From: Limnohabitans sp. Rim8
GTDB taxonomy: Bacteria > Pseudomonadota > Gammaproteobacteria > Burkholderiales > Burkholderiaceae_C
Reading direction: 5' to 3'
Length of the DNA stretch: 53,712 nucleotides
Assembly: GCA_945901045.1 (NCBI GenBank)
Contig: CAMDKK010000024.1
Location: forward strand, 1 to 53,712
This document shows, piece after piece, positions 41,811-52,186 of the stretch. Position numbers and translations under genes: made by a program. Under the pieces are notes generated by a model. That model had not been told where the DNA came from. It did not search any database and worked only from the letters and a program-made list of their open reading frames with translations. Each line of letters begins with the position of its first letter. The stretch's first letter is position 1.

Positions 41811-43526
41811 ATGCCACTGCCACCTGCACCAACCCAACGCGCATCCTTGCTTTCAAACACGGCTTTTGATCACACTCACATCACACCCGGTAAAGCCCTG
41901 CCCCGTGGCAAGAAAAACAACGCCTTGAGTGAAACTGCCCCAGTGCAAAAATCCACTCGGCAAGAGACCACAGAAAATTTGATTATGAAGGTTGAAACAA
42001 CGCGATCCATCAAAAAAACGCACACGGCCATAGGAGAAACACACGTTGAAACGTCACTGCGCCAGTCAGCACCTGTTGTGGATAAATCAACACCTGCCGC
42101 GACGAATAACAACCGCAGCACCAAGGCCAAGAAAACAGGTCCAACCAAATTATTTGTACTGGACACCAATGTCCTGATGCATGACCCGATGTGCCTATTC
42201 CGGTTTGAAGAGCACGATGTTTTCCTTCCCATGATCGTGCTGGAAGAACTTGATGGACATAAAAAAGGCATGACCGAAGTTGCCCGCAATGCCCGCCAAA
42301 CCAGTCGCTCTTTGGATGCCTTGGCCGCACAAGGCTCTGACATAAGCCAAGGCCTTAGCTTGGCTGGCACGGGACATGTTGATGCCACAGGAAAGTTGTT
42401 CTTCCAAACGCAAACTCTGGATGTCAGTCTTCCAATCAGTCTGCCGCAAGGCAAAGCTGACAACCAAATTCTCGGCGTTGTGAAAGCGCTCGGTCACCAA
42501 ATGTCACCCCGTGAAGTCGTTTTGGTTTCCAAAGACATCAACATGCGCGTCAAAGCGCGAGCCTTGGGCTTGGCCGCCGAAGACTATCAAAACGACAAGG
42601 TTCTTGAAGACGGCGATATTCTGTATGCAGGCGTGATGGCATTGCCCGCAGACTTTTGGTCACGTCATGGAAAAGCTGTCGAAAGTTGGCAACAGGGTAG
42701 CCACACCTTCTACCGCATCAGTGGGCCGGTTGTGCCCAGCCTGTTGATGAATCAGTTCGTTTACCTTGAGGCACCTGGCGAGCCCAGTCTCTATGCACGA
42801 GTCACTGAAATTCGGGGCAAAACAGCGGTGCTTCGCACGCTGAAAGACTTCACGCACCTCAAAAATTCAGTGTGGGGCGTGACAACGCGCAACCGCGAAC
42901 AAAATTTCGCCATGAATTTGCTGACCGATCCTGAGGTGGATTTTGTGACTTTGGCAGGGACAGCAGGAACGGGTAAAACCCTGATGGCCTTGGCAGCCGG
43001 TTTGACGCAGGTACTGGACGATCGTCGCTATACCGAGATCATCATGACCCGAGCGACAGTGAGTGTGGGTGAAGACATTGGCTTTTTGCCCGGTACCGAG
43101 GAAGAAAAAATGGGCCCTTGGATGGGCGCACTGGACGACAACCTGGAGTTTTTGGCCAAAGGTGACGGCGGCAATGCAGGCGAGTGGGGACGTGCTGCGA
43201 CCAATGAGCTGATCCGCAGTCGAATCAAGATCAAGAGCATGAACTTCATGCGGGGCCGCACCTTCATGAATAAATACGTGATCATCGACGAGGCACAGAA
43301 CTTGACGCCCAAACAAATGAAAACCTTGATCACACGGGCCGGGCCGGGCACCAAAATTATCTGCATGGGCAATTTGGCACAGATCGACACACCCTACCTC
43401 ACCGAAGGCTCTTCTGGACTGACCTATGCGGTAGACCGCTTCAAGGGCTGGGCCCACGGTGGGCACATCACCCTTGCCCGCGGGGAACGTTCTCGTCTGG
43501 CTGACTTTGCCAGTGAGGTGCTTTGA
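41811..43526 (+). CDS. PhoH family ATPase with N-terminal PIN domain
   Basis: A 571-residue protein of the PIN-PhoH (PhoH2-like) type. The first ~105 residues are low-complexity and probably disordered. The PIN domain starts at LFVLDTNVLMHDP and has ARNARQTSRSLDAL. The PhoH ATPase domain has Walker A TLAGTAGTGKTLMALAAGL, Walker B YVIIDEAQNLTPKQMKTL and GNLAQIDTPYL. Relatives combine RNase and RNA-helicase activity. The start at 41811 may be too early, since residues before the PIN domain are poorly conserved by nature. It converges with dnaB. Confidence 0.92.
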   Translation: MPLPPAPTQRASLLSNTAFDHTHITPGKALPRGKKNNALSETAPVQKSTRQETTENLIMKVETTRSIKKTHTAIGETHVETSLRQSAPVVDKSTPAATNNNRSTKAKKTGPTKLFVLDTNVLMHDPMCLFRFEEHDVFLPMIVLEELDGHKKGMTEVARNARQTSRSLDALAAQGSDISQGLSLAGTGHVDATGKLFFQTQTLDVSLPISLPQGKADNQILGVVKALGHQMSPREVVLVSKDINMRVKARALGLAAEDYQNDKVLEDGDILYAGVMALPADFWSRHGKAVESWQQGSHTFYRISGPVVPSLLMNQFVYLEAPGEPSLYARVTEIRGKTAVLRTLKDFTHLKNSVWGVTTRNREQNFAMNLLTDPEVDFVTLAGTAGTGKTLMALAAGLTQVLDDRRYTEIIMTRATVSVGEDIGFLPGTEEEKMGPWMGALDDNLEFLAKGDGGNAGEWGRAATNELIRSRIKIKSMNFMRGRTFMNKYVIIDEAQNLTPKQMKTLITRAGPGTKIICMGNLAQIDTPYLTEGSSGLTYAVDRFKGWAHGGHITLARGERSRLADFASEVL

Positions 43527-43537
43527 TCAACACTTGA

Positions 43538-44962
43538 TCAGTAGTCGCCGCCACCGCCCATACCTCCGCTGGCCAAACTTTCAAAGCGGGTCAACGGCTT
43601 CAAGAACGTCAAGCGAACGGTCCCTGTGGGGCCGTTTCGTTGTTTGCCAATGATGATTTCGGCAATGCCTGGCTCCTTGGATTCTTTGTTGTAATAGTCA
43701 TCGCGGTAAATGAACATGATGATGTCAGCATCTTGCTCGATGGCGCCGGATTCGCGCAAATCGCTCATCATGGGGCGTTTGTCTGTTCGCTGCTCAACGC
43801 TTCGGTTCAGCTGAGACAAGGCGATGACCGGACACTGCAACTCTTTGGCCAGCATTTTCAAGCCACGTGAAATTTCACCCAACTCGGTCGCCCGGTTATC
43901 CCCGCCCGCGGTGGAGCCAGTCATCAGTTGCAAATAGTCCACCACGATCAAACCCAATTTACCGCATTGTCGCGCCAGGCGGCGTGCATTGGCGCGCAAT
44001 TCACTGGTCGTCAAACCAGGGGTTTCGTCGATATGCAACGATACAGTCCGAAGCCGATCGATCGCATCGGCTAAACGGGGCCATTCCTCGTCACTGAGCT
44101 TTCCTGTGCGCAAATGGCCTTGATCAATACGACCAATCGAGCCCACCACGCGAACCGCTAACTGTGAGGCCCCCATTTCCATCGAGAACACAGCTACAGG
44201 CAAGCCCTCGTTCAGGGCAACATGTTCAGCAATGTTGACTGCAAGCGCCGTTTTCCCCATGGAAGGTCGTGCAGCCAAGACCACCAGATCACCCGCTTGC
44301 AGGCCGGAGGTCATGCGGTCTAAATCGTAAAAACCAGTGGGCACCCCAGTGATGTCGTTCGGGTTGTCAGCCATTTCCTGCACACGGTCCATCAATTCGA
44401 CGACCAAGGTGTCCATGGACTGAAAGCCCTGTTTATTGCGGGAGCCTTCTTCGCCAATGTTGAAGATTTTTTGCTCAGCCTCATCCAGAATTTTGTCCAC
44501 CGCCCTGCCCTGTGGATTGAAAGCATTGGTGGCGATTTCGTCACTGGCGGTTACCAGTTTGCGTAAAATGGCCCGCTCTCGCACGATCTCAGCGTAACGC
44601 CGGATATTGCTTGCGCTGGGCACGTATTGTGCCAGTGAGTTTAAATAGGCGAGCCCACCCATGCCCTCGGATTTACCTTGGTTTTGCAGATGTTCATAGA
44701 CGGTAATGACGTCAGCGGGCTTTGAACCATTGACCAAGGTCCCGATCGCACCGAAGATTAATTTGTGTTCGTGTCGGTAAAAGTCATTCTCAACCAGCAA
44801 ATCATTGACACGATCCCAGGCCTGGTTATCGAGTAAAAGTCCGCCCAATACGCTGGACTCGGCCTCAATGGAATGCGGCGGTACGCGCAGTTGTGCTAAC
44901 TGCGCGTCTTGCGAACTGTTGAAAATGGAGCCTGACAAATGAGAGGAATAAACAGCGGACAT
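43538..44962 (-). CDS. dnaB: Replicative DNA helicase DnaB
   Basis: The 474-residue hexameric helicase of the replication fork. The N-terminal primase-interacting domain has IEAESSVLGGLLLDN, and the RecA-like C-terminal domain has Walker A VVLAARPSMGKTALAVNIAE, FSMEMGASQLAVRV, Walker B GLIVVDYLQLM and RESGAIEQDADIIMF. The gene lies downstream of the rpsF-priB-rpsR-rplI operon, as in many betaproteobacteria, with a terminator between. Confidence 0.97.
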   Translation of the reverse strand: MSAVYSSHLSGSIFNSSQDAQLAQLRVPPHSIEAESSVLGGLLLDNQAWDRVNDLLVENDFYRHEHKLIFGAIGTLVNGSKPADVITVYEHLQNQGKSEGMGGLAYLNSLAQYVPSASNIRRYAEIVRERAILRKLVTASDEIATNAFNPQGRAVDKILDEAEQKIFNIGEEGSRNKQGFQSMDTLVVELMDRVQEMADNPNDITGVPTGFYDLDRMTSGLQAGDLVVLAARPSMGKTALAVNIAEHVALNEGLPVAVFSMEMGASQLAVRVVGSIGRIDQGHLRTGKLSDEEWPRLADAIDRLRTVSLHIDETPGLTTSELRANARRLARQCGKLGLIVVDYLQLMTGSTAGGDNRATELGEISRGLKMLAKELQCPVIALSQLNRSVEQRTDKRPMMSDLRESGAIEQDADIIMFIYRDDYYNKESKEPGIAEIIIGKQRNGPTGTVRLTFLKPLTRFESLASGGMGGGGDY

Positions 44963-45084
44963 GTTGAGAATTGAGATTTATTTGATGTTACGCAGTCATG
45001 CAGCACAAGTCACGGGACAACCCTGTGAATAAGGCGTGCTCAATCTGTCAATACAAGTGCATAACCCACGAAGCAAGCAGCAAT

Positions 45085-45116
45085 TAAAAAGCCGCCAAGT
45101 CTCTCGACTAGGCGGC
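45085..45116 (-). terminator. Rho-independent terminator after rplI
   Basis: GCCGCC (45091-45096) pairs with GGCGGC (45111-45116), with inner pairing AGTC/GACT, and a run of T follows on the minus strand. It ends the ribosomal operon before dnaB. Confidence 0.8.
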
Positions 45117-45136
45117 TTTGGAATGTGAAACGCAGA

Positions 45137-45589
45137 TTAAGCGGTTTCGCCGTAGACAGAGACCGTAATTTCAACCAGCACGTCAGTGTGCAATGACACA
45201 GATACAGTGGAATCGCTGACTGTCTTGATCGGGCCATTAGGCATGCGAATCTGAGCTTTAGACAAAGCGTAGCCTTGTTTGTTCAACTCATCAGCAATGT
45301 CATGGTTGGTCACAGAACCGAACAAACGGCCATCCACGCCGGCTTTTTGGGTCAATTTGACCACCATGCCTGACATTTTTTCGGCTTGCGCTTGTGCTTC
45401 GCCCAATTTGGCTGCAGCTGCTTTTTCGAGCTCCACGCGGCGCGCTTCAAATTGCGATTTGTTGGCTTCAGTGGCGCGGCGTGCTTGACCGCTAGGGATC
45501 AGAAAGTTGCGCGCGTAACCATCTTTAACCTTGACGATATCGCCAAGATTACCCAGGTTCACGACCTTTTCGAGCAGAATAATTTGCAT
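45137..45589 (-). CDS. rplI: Ribosomal protein bL9
   Basis: A 150-residue bL9. The N-terminal rRNA-binding domain reads [20 protein letters not shown] and [13 protein letters not shown], the connecting helix is Lys/Ala/Glu-rich, and the C-terminal domain has [16 protein letters not shown]. The length is normal. Confidence 0.98.
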   Translation of the reverse strand: MQIILLEKVVNLGNLGDIVKVKDGYARNFLIPSGQARRATEANKSQFEARRVELEKAAAAKLGEAQAQAEKMSGMVVKLTQKAGVDGRLFGSVTNHDIADELNKQGYALSKAQIRMPNGPIKTVSDSTVSVSLHTDVLVEITVSVYGETA

Positions 45590-45600
45590 GGTCGGTCTCC

Positions 45601-45882
45601 TTAGACTTTGTGCTGATCGCTGTAAGGCAACATGGCCAAGAAGCGAGCGCGTTTGATAGCTGTGTTGAGCTGGCGCTGGTAAATGGCGCGTGTGCCAGTC
45701 AAGCGAGCGGGGATGATCTTGCCGTTTTCGGCGATGAAGTCACGCAATGTGTCGACATCTTTGTAATCAATTTCCTCAACACCCGTGACTGTAAAGCGGC
45801 AAAAACGCTTGCGCTTGAACAAAAGGGATTGGGTGTTGCGCTTGGGGCGCTTATCTTTGTTGAATTTTTTGAACGTGGCCAT
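45601..45882 (-). CDS. rpsR: Ribosomal protein bS18
   Basis: A 93-residue bS18, with [40 protein letters not shown] and [20 protein letters not shown]. It sits between priB and rplI, 11 bases from rplI. Confidence 0.98.
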   Translation of the reverse strand: MATFKKFNKDKRPKRNTQSLLFKRKRFCRFTVTGVEEIDYKDVDTLRDFIAENGKIIPARLTGTRAIYQRQLNTAIKRARFLAMLPYSDQHKV

Positions 45883-45896
45883 GGGGCCTCCTGAAA

Positions 45897-46184
45897 TTAA
45901 TCTTGCTGAAACTCTTGAACATGCAGAACAACACTTTTACCGTTACGGGGTGTGGTTAAAAAACCACTGAACCGCCAAAAGCTACCGATGGGCTGACGCT
46001 GGACTCGCTCTGCAACTGCACCAATGGCCACAGCTTTAACCGAAGCTTTCACTTGTCTGGTAAGTCCTGCTTCTTGCACTGATGACTCGTGTTCGAGTCG
46101 AAAGTCCAAGGCTGGTAGACCGGCTGGGGTGTAGCGTAAAGTCTGAAGCTCCACAATACTGGCGGACAAGTCGGTGCGGTTCAC
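45897..46184 (-). CDS. priB: Primosomal replication protein PriB
   Basis: A 95-residue single-stranded-DNA-binding OB-fold protein that helps restart stalled replication forks by bridging PriA and DnaT-type partners. [19 protein letters not shown], then [12 protein letters not shown] and a C-terminal [19 protein letters not shown] fit the family. The position between rpsF and rpsR is diagnostic. Confidence 0.93.
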   Translation of the reverse strand: MNRTDLSASIVELQTLRYTPAGLPALDFRLEHESSVQEAGLTRQVKASVKAVAIGAVAERVQRQPIGSFWRFSGFLTTPRNGKSVVLHVQEFQQD

Positions 46185-46203
46185 TCCTTAACGATGCGTG
46201 TGA

Positions 46204-46569
46204 TCAACCTGCAAATTCTGATTGTTGGGATTTGCGGGCTTCTTCACGCTCGACTGTTTTCATCATAGAAGATGGCCCGGTATCAGCTTTCTTCTTTGAA
46301 ACAGTCAGGTGACGCAGCACCGCATCGTTGAACTTGAACGCGTGTTCGAGTTCAGCCATCACAGCCTGATCGGCTTCGATGTTGACACACAGGTAGTGGG
46401 CTTTTCCCAATTTGTTGATTTGATAAACCAACTGACGACGGCCCCAATCTTCAACACGGTGGATCTTGCCGCCGCCGGCAGTGATCATGCCTTTGTAGCG
46501 TTCCAGCATCGCTGGAACTTGTTCGCTTTGATCCGGGTGGATCAGCAATATGATTTCGTAATGACGCAT
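46204..46569 (-). CDS. rpsF: Ribosomal protein bS6
   Basis: A 121-residue bS6, beginning [20 protein letters not shown] and containing [20 protein letters not shown]. The ATG is preceded by AAGGAG. It is the first gene of the operon. The C-terminal tail is charged, as in relatives. Confidence 0.98.
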   Translation of the reverse strand: MRHYEIILLIHPDQSEQVPAMLERYKGMITAGGGKIHRVEDWGRRQLVYQINKLGKAHYLCVNIEADQAVMAELEHAFKFNDAVLRHLTVSKKKADTGPSSMMKTVEREEARKSQQSEFAG

Positions 46570-46664
46570 TCAAACTCCTTGTGGATAACCCAAAAGATTG
46601 GTAAAGCCGCGCCCGGCGTCTGACGGGGTGCAGCAAGGCGAAGCCTCAGATTATAGCGCAGGCA

Positions 46665-48773
46665 TCACAGGCCTGGGTAATGGTCTTCTGACGAAATCAA
46701 GGCAGTGGCGTCCACTTGCGCCTTGAATAGCCAGCTAAAAAGCCAAGTCACAACAAAACCGACAGGCACGCCAAAGACGCCGGCTGAAATGGGCTGAATG
46801 CCAAACCACAGCCAAGCAGCAGGATCCCAACCCCAAAAAGCGCGAACAAATGCCGCATTCATCAGCATATAGGCGAGCGTAACCCCTAAACCGGACAACA
46901 TCCCCCACACCACGCCGGTTCGGTTTGCACCTTTCCAAACGATGCCCAGTACCAATCCCGGAAAAAATGCAGCTGCTGCAAGTGAAAACGAAGCCGAAAC
47001 CAAGGCCAAAATCGCCGCAGGCTTCCAAGCTGCGACCAACGCAGCCAACAACGCCACCGCCAACAAGGCAAATTTAGACAAAATAACCCGTCCTTCGGGT
47101 GAACTCAGCCCCTTTGAAGATCGCGCCTTCATGTCATGGACCAAGGCATTACTGATCGTGAGCAGCAAGCCATCGGCAGTGGACAGCGCAGCAGCCAGCC
47201 CCCCTGCGGCAACCAAGCCCGAAATCACAAAGGGCATTCCCCCCAACTCAGGCGTGGCCAACATGATCATGTCGGCCCCCAAACGCAATTCGCCAAACTG
47301 CAATGTACGATCACCGTTAACGTCAGCCACCTGCAGCAGAGATGGGTCGACGCGGGCCCATTGGCCTACCCAATTGGGCAGGGAATCAAAGCTGCTGCCC
47401 ACCAAGTTATTCAAGATCTCGAACTTGACCAACACCGCCAGTGCTGGCGCACTCAAGTACAGCAGTCCAATGAAAAAAAGCGACCAGGCCACAGACTGTC
47501 TGGCCTCGGCAACGCTGGGCGTGGTGTAGTAACGTGTCAATAAATGCGGCAGACCCGCGGTACCCACCATCAAGCAAAAGATCAGAGCCAAAAAATTCAG
47601 ACGCGAGGATTCATAAAGCGCTTGCTGCTCTGGCAAGCCCTGTGGATCCCCCTGAAAAGCCTGAGAATGAAACGGTAATCCTGAAAGCGGCTGCGCCCTC
47701 TCCAAGTTCTCAAGCATGGCACGGGTCCATTGCTCTTTGGCGGCTGCCGTGTCCTTCGGTAGGTCCAATAACTCACGGCGGGCTTGCGTAATCAAACCAA
47801 AATCAGCCCCTTGGGCTTTGAGACTGCGTACACGGGACTCCAATTCATCGCGCTCTTTGCTCAAAGCTAACTCAACGTTGAGCAGTTTGAATTCATAGTT
47901 TTTGGCACGGTAGTAAAAAGCATCGCGCACTTCGATTTCAGCAGGATCAAAAGTCAGTTTTTTTTCGAGTGCCGCGATTTTCGGTAACTGCTCGCCATAG
48001 GCCGCAATGGCAAAGGGTGTGCCTAATTGCTTGTAGGCTAACCAAGAAACCGGGAGCAGGAAAGCCATCAGCAACATGATGTATTGCGCCACCTGCGTCC
48101 AAGTAATAGCGCGCATTCCACCCAAGAATGAGCAGAGCAAAATACCCCCCAATCCCAACAAAATACCGATCTCGAACTGGACGCCTGTTAGGCGAGAGGC
48201 GATCAATCCAACACCATAAATTTGGGCCACCACGTAGGTAAAGCAACACAACACGGCCGCACCTGCTGCGATCAAGCGGGGCCAGCGTCCTCCATATCGG
48301 ACGTTAAAAAAATCGGGCAATGTATAAAGCCGCATCTCGCGCAGCCGAGGTGCAATCAGGAGAGCCACCAGACAAAATCCTCCAGTCCAGCCCATCACAT
48401 AAGCCAGTCCACCGGGTTGCGAGCCTGCACCTGAAAAGCCCTGCAAGTACAAAGCCCCCGCCAAGCTGATGAATGAAGCAGCACTCATCCAGTCGGCTGC
48501 TGTGGCCATGCCGTTGTAAATAGCTGGAATTCGCCGTCCCGCCACGTAGTATTCCTGCGCATCTGTTGTTCGGCCGACGATACCGATCAGTGCGTACATC
48601 ATGACCGTCGTGAACAAGAAAATCGGGCCAATCAAATTTCGCGACAAGCCTTGCCGCTCAGCCCATGCCATGAGTGCCAATAGAGCCAACAACAATACAA
48701 TATAGAGGAGCACGTTACGGTGCAAGCGCCACCGGTAGGAGGCGTACTGTTGCAACGTATCAGCTTGTGTCAT
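46665..48773 (-). CDS. Na+/solute symporter, SSS family (large VC_2705-like subgroup)
   Basis: A 702-residue membrane symporter related to acetate permease ActP. It has about 13-14 membrane segments and SSS blocks such as EYYVAGRRIPAIYNGMATAA, DWMSAASFISLAGALYLQGF, GGMRAITWTQVAQYI and GLAAALSTADGLLLTISNAL. Residues ~255-390 form a large hydrophilic, helical insertion that distinguishes the subgroup. A loop DVNGDRTLQFGE near residue 497 fits the EF-hand pattern, with acidic or polar residues at 1, 3, 5, 7 and Glu at 12. The subgroup is often paired with a small DUF4212 protein; none is visible here. The substrate is probably a short carboxylate such as acetate (inference). Confidence 0.88.
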   Translation of the reverse strand: MTQADTLQQYASYRWRLHRNVLLYIVLLLALLALMAWAERQGLSRNLIGPIFLFTTVMMYALIGIVGRTTDAQEYYVAGRRIPAIYNGMATAADWMSAASFISLAGALYLQGFSGAGSQPGGLAYVMGWTGGFCLVALLIAPRLREMRLYTLPDFFNVRYGGRWPRLIAAGAAVLCCFTYVVAQIYGVGLIASRLTGVQFEIGILLGLGGILLCSFLGGMRAITWTQVAQYIMLLMAFLLPVSWLAYKQLGTPFAIAAYGEQLPKIAALEKKLTFDPAEIEVRDAFYYRAKNYEFKLLNVELALSKERDELESRVRSLKAQGADFGLITQARRELLDLPKDTAAAKEQWTRAMLENLERAQPLSGLPFHSQAFQGDPQGLPEQQALYESSRLNFLALIFCLMVGTAGLPHLLTRYYTTPSVAEARQSVAWSLFFIGLLYLSAPALAVLVKFEILNNLVGSSFDSLPNWVGQWARVDPSLLQVADVNGDRTLQFGELRLGADMIMLATPELGGMPFVISGLVAAGGLAAALSTADGLLLTISNALVHDMKARSSKGLSSPEGRVILSKFALLAVALLAALVAAWKPAAILALVSASFSLAAAAFFPGLVLGIVWKGANRTGVVWGMLSGLGVTLAYMLMNAAFVRAFWGWDPAAWLWFGIQPISAGVFGVPVGFVVTWLFSWLFKAQVDATALISSEDHYPGL

Positions 48774-48802
48774 GGTTGAAGTTGGTCTCTCAGGATCTCA
48801 AG

Positions 48803-51196
48803 TCAAAATTTGCCCAGTTGTGTCCAAGTTTCCACAACCGTATCAGGGTTCAGTGAAATTGAGCTGATGCCTTGGTTCATGAGCCATACAGCGAAATCAG
48901 GATGATCGCTCGGGCCTTGGCCGCAAATGCCTATGTATTTACCCTGTGCCAAGCAAGCTTTGATGGCTTGGCTGATCAGGGCTTGGACGGCAGGATCGCG
49001 CTCATCAAAGTCCACCGCCAACAACGCCATGCCTGAGTCACGGTCTAGGCCCAAAGTCAATTGGGTCAGGTCATTTGATCCAATTGAAAATCCATCGAAA
49101 AATTCTAGAAATTGCTCAGCCAAAATAGCATTGCTGGGCACCTCGCACATCATGATCAGCTTCAAATCCTCTTGGCCCCGCTGCAGTCCATGCGCAGCCA
49201 ATAACTGTGTCACGCGTTGGGCCTGCCCCAAGGTCCTCACAAAAGGAACCATCACCTGCACATTGGTCAAACCCATTTCACCGCGCACGCGCTTGATAGC
49301 CTCGCACTCCATAGCAAAGGCCTCTCCAAAGTCGGCACTGAGGTAACGCGCCGCGCCACGAAAGCCAAGCATCGGGTTTTCTTCTTCGGGTTCGTAGCGG
49401 CTGCCCCCAATGAGTTTTCGGTACTCGTTACTTTTGAAATCCGACAGTCGCACGATCACTGGCTTGGGCCAAAAGGCCGCAGCAATGCTGGCAACACCTT
49501 CAGTGACTTTATCCACATAAAAAGCACGCGGCGAGGCGTGACCTCTTGCAACAGACTCAACAGCCTTCTTCAAATCAGCATCGATATTGGGGTAATCCAA
49601 AATAGCTTTAGGATGCACGCCGATGTTGTTGTTGATAATGAACTCTAATCGGGCCAAACCGACGCCTGAATTGGGCAACTGAGCAAAGTCAAACGCCAAC
49701 TGAGGATTGCCTACGTTCATCATGATCTTGGTTGCAATTTCCGGCATCGTGCCGCGCTGAACCTCGGTAATTTCAGTTTCCAAGAGCCCGTCGTATATGC
49801 GTCCCGTATCACCCTCGGCGCAACTGACTGTGACAAGGGTACCGTCTTTGAGGTGGTCTGTCGCGTCTCCACAACCGACCACCGCTGGAATGCCCAACTC
49901 ACGGGCAATGATGGCCGCATGGCAAGTTCGGCCACCCCGATTGGTCACAATCGCACTGGCCCTTTTCATCACAGGCTCCCAGTTCGGGTCGGTCATGTCT
50001 GTGACCAGCACATCGCCAGGTTGGACTTGGTCCATTTCACTGATGTTGTGCACAAGACGCACAGGCCCCGTTCCTATCTTCTGTCCAATGGCCCGGCCTT
50101 CGGCCAAAACAGTGCCCTTGCCTTTGAGCTTGTAGCGCAGCTCTGCAGTCCCTTTGGATTGGCTTTTGACCGTCTCAGGTCGAGCTTGCAGGATGTACAG
50201 CAAACCATCATGACCATCTTTACCCCATTCAATGTCCATGGGACGTCCATAATGTTTTTCAATCACCATCGCGTAGTGCGCCAATTGCGCCACGTCGGCA
50301 TCACTCAATGAATACCGGTTGCGCTGTTCGGTGGGTACGTCTATCGTCTGCACTAAATGGCCATTGGCGGCTTTAGCTTCAGGTGTTGCAAACACCATTT
50401 GAATCAGTTTAGAACCCAAGTTACGGCGAATCACCGACCGCTTGCCGGCAGCCAGCATCGGTTTGTGCACATAAAATTCATCCGGATTGACGGCGCCTTG
50501 CACCACAGCCTCACCTAAGCCATAGCTCGACGTGATGAACACCACATCTTCAAAACCAGACTCGGTATCGATAGTGAACATCACACCCGCAGCCCCCAAA
50601 TCGGAACGAACCATTCGCTGCACGCCAGCAGACAAAGCCACATCAGCGTGAGCAAACCCTTTGTGCACCCTGTAACTGATGGCGCGGTCGTTGTACAAGG
50701 AGGCAAATACCTCTTTCATTTTGTGCAGTACATCCTCAATGCCGACCACATTCAAGAAGGTTTCCTGTTGACCGGCAAAGGATGCATCAGGCAAATCCTC
50801 GGCTGTAGCCGAAGAGCGAACAGCAAAGGATGCGGTGGGAAGGTCAGCAGACAAGCGAATGAACTCTCGCCGAATGGCTTGCTCCAGATCAGCTGGAAAT
50901 GGTTGTGCCTCCACCATCGCTCGTATTTGCGCACCTACGCTGACCAGCGAACGAAGATCATCAGTGTTCAGCACATCCAGCAATGCATTGATGCGATCAT
51001 CGAGGTCCTCGAAGCTCAAGAATTGACGAAAAGCGTGGGCCGTGGTTGCGAAACCCGTGGGTACACGAACGTCTCTAGGCAACTGGGAAATCATCTCTCC
51101 CAAACTTGCGTTCTTCCCTCCAACAAATTCAACATCTGTCATCCGCAATTGCTCGAAGGGCACTGCCAAGGCCTCTTTCTCGAAAAGAGTGGTCAT
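48803..51196 (-). CDS. ppsA: Phosphoenolpyruvate synthase
   Basis: A 797-residue enzyme making PEP from pyruvate and ATP for gluconeogenesis. The N-terminal ATP-grasp part has [15 protein letters not shown] and [20 protein letters not shown]. The swivelling phosphohistidine is in [20 protein letters not shown]. The C-terminal TIM barrel has [23 protein letters not shown] and the catalytic Cys in [17 protein letters not shown] precedes the ATG. It is divergent from its regulator ppsR across 161 bases. Confidence 0.97.
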   Translation of the reverse strand: MTTLFEKEALAVPFEQLRMTDVEFVGGKNASLGEMISQLPRDVRVPTGFATTAHAFRQFLSFEDLDDRINALLDVLNTDDLRSLVSVGAQIRAMVEAQPFPADLEQAIRREFIRLSADLPTASFAVRSSATAEDLPDASFAGQQETFLNVVGIEDVLHKMKEVFASLYNDRAISYRVHKGFAHADVALSAGVQRMVRSDLGAAGVMFTIDTESGFEDVVFITSSYGLGEAVVQGAVNPDEFYVHKPMLAAGKRSVIRRNLGSKLIQMVFATPEAKAANGHLVQTIDVPTEQRNRYSLSDADVAQLAHYAMVIEKHYGRPMDIEWGKDGHDGLLYILQARPETVKSQSKGTAELRYKLKGKGTVLAEGRAIGQKIGTGPVRLVHNISEMDQVQPGDVLVTDMTDPNWEPVMKRASAIVTNRGGRTCHAAIIARELGIPAVVGCGDATDHLKDGTLVTVSCAEGDTGRIYDGLLETEITEVQRGTMPEIATKIMMNVGNPQLAFDFAQLPNSGVGLARLEFIINNNIGVHPKAILDYPNIDADLKKAVESVARGHASPRAFYVDKVTEGVASIAAAFWPKPVIVRLSDFKSNEYRKLIGGSRYEPEEENPMLGFRGAARYLSADFGEAFAMECEAIKRVRGEMGLTNVQVMVPFVRTLGQAQRVTQLLAAHGLQRGQEDLKLIMMCEVPSNAILAEQFLEFFDGFSIGSNDLTQLTLGLDRDSGMALLAVDFDERDPAVQALISQAIKACLAQGKYIGICGQGPSDHPDFAVWLMNQGISSISLNPDTVVETWTQLGKF

Positions 51197-51357
51197 GAAA
51201 AAGCTCCAAAGTTAAAAACTGGTGTCGCTCCAGAGTCGTCAAGGGCTGTTTTGTTGTATTTGTAGCGCCCCAGCCGACCATCCCCAGAGATAATCAAAGC
51301 TATTTTAGGGGGGCTACCCCGCAAAGCGCCCTTCTTCATCCTTTAAATCAACGAGCC

Positions 51358-52179
51358 ATGCCAAACCGCACAGTTTTTTTCATCTCCGACGGCACAGGGA
51401 TTACAGCCGAGACCTTTGGCAATGCCATCTTGGCGCAGTTTGAAATGAAAACCAGGCATATTCGTCTGCCATTTTTGGACACGGTAGACAAGGCGCACCA
51501 AGCGGTTCGTCAAATCAACCACACAGCTGAGGTTGAAGGCACTAAACCTATTGTCTTCACAACACTGGTAAATATGGAAGTACTGAAAGTCATTCGTGAT
51601 GGGTGTCAAGGCATGTTGCTGGACATGTTTGGCACCTTTGTGCAGCCGCTCGAAAAAGAGTTGGGCATCAAATCCCACCACCGTGTAGGGCGGTTTTCCG
51701 ATGTGAGCAAAAGCAAGGAGTACCACGACCGCATTGAAGCGATCAATTACTCGCTGGCCCACGATGATGGGCAGTCGAACCGCAACCTGGACAAGGCCGA
51801 TGTGATCTTGGTTGGCGTCAGTCGCAGCGGCAAAACGCCCACCAGCCTGTATCTGGCCATGCAGCATGGTCTGAAGGCTGCCAACTACCCCTTAATTCCG
51901 GAAGACTTTGAACGCAAGCAATTACCCCCTGCATTGCTGCCGCATTGCAAGAAAATTTTTGGGCTCTCGATTCAACCCGAGCGACTTTCAGAAATTCGGG
52001 CTGAACGACGACCCAACTCCAAGTACGCAAGCTTGATAAATTGCAAAATGGAAGTATCCGAAGCCGAAACCATGATGCGGCGTTCTGGAATCCAATGGCT
52101 GTCAACCACGACAAAATCAATTGAAGAAATTGCAACCACCATTTTGCAAGAGATCAGGCCAGAGAGCCTGATTTACTGA
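51358..52179 (+). CDS. ppsR: PEP synthase regulatory protein (kinase/pyrophosphorylase, DUF299)
   Basis: A 273-residue bifunctional enzyme that inactivates PEP synthase by ADP-dependent phosphorylation of a Thr and reactivates it by phosphorolysis. The start [20 protein letters not shown] and the P-loop [20 protein letters not shown] are diagnostic, with [14 protein letters not shown] near the end. Its target ppsA lies right next to it on the opposite strand, which strengthens the call. Confidence 0.96.
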   Translation: MPNRTVFFISDGTGITAETFGNAILAQFEMKTRHIRLPFLDTVDKAHQAVRQINHTAEVEGTKPIVFTTLVNMEVLKVIRDGCQGMLLDMFGTFVQPLEKELGIKSHHRVGRFSDVSKSKEYHDRIEAINYSLAHDDGQSNRNLDKADVILVGVSRSGKTPTSLYLAMQHGLKAANYPLIPEDFERKQLPPALLPHCKKIFGLSIQPERLSEIRAERRPNSKYASLINCKMEVSEAETMMRRSGIQWLSTTTKSIEEIATTILQEIRPESLIY

Positions 52180-52186
52180 ACCTTGA

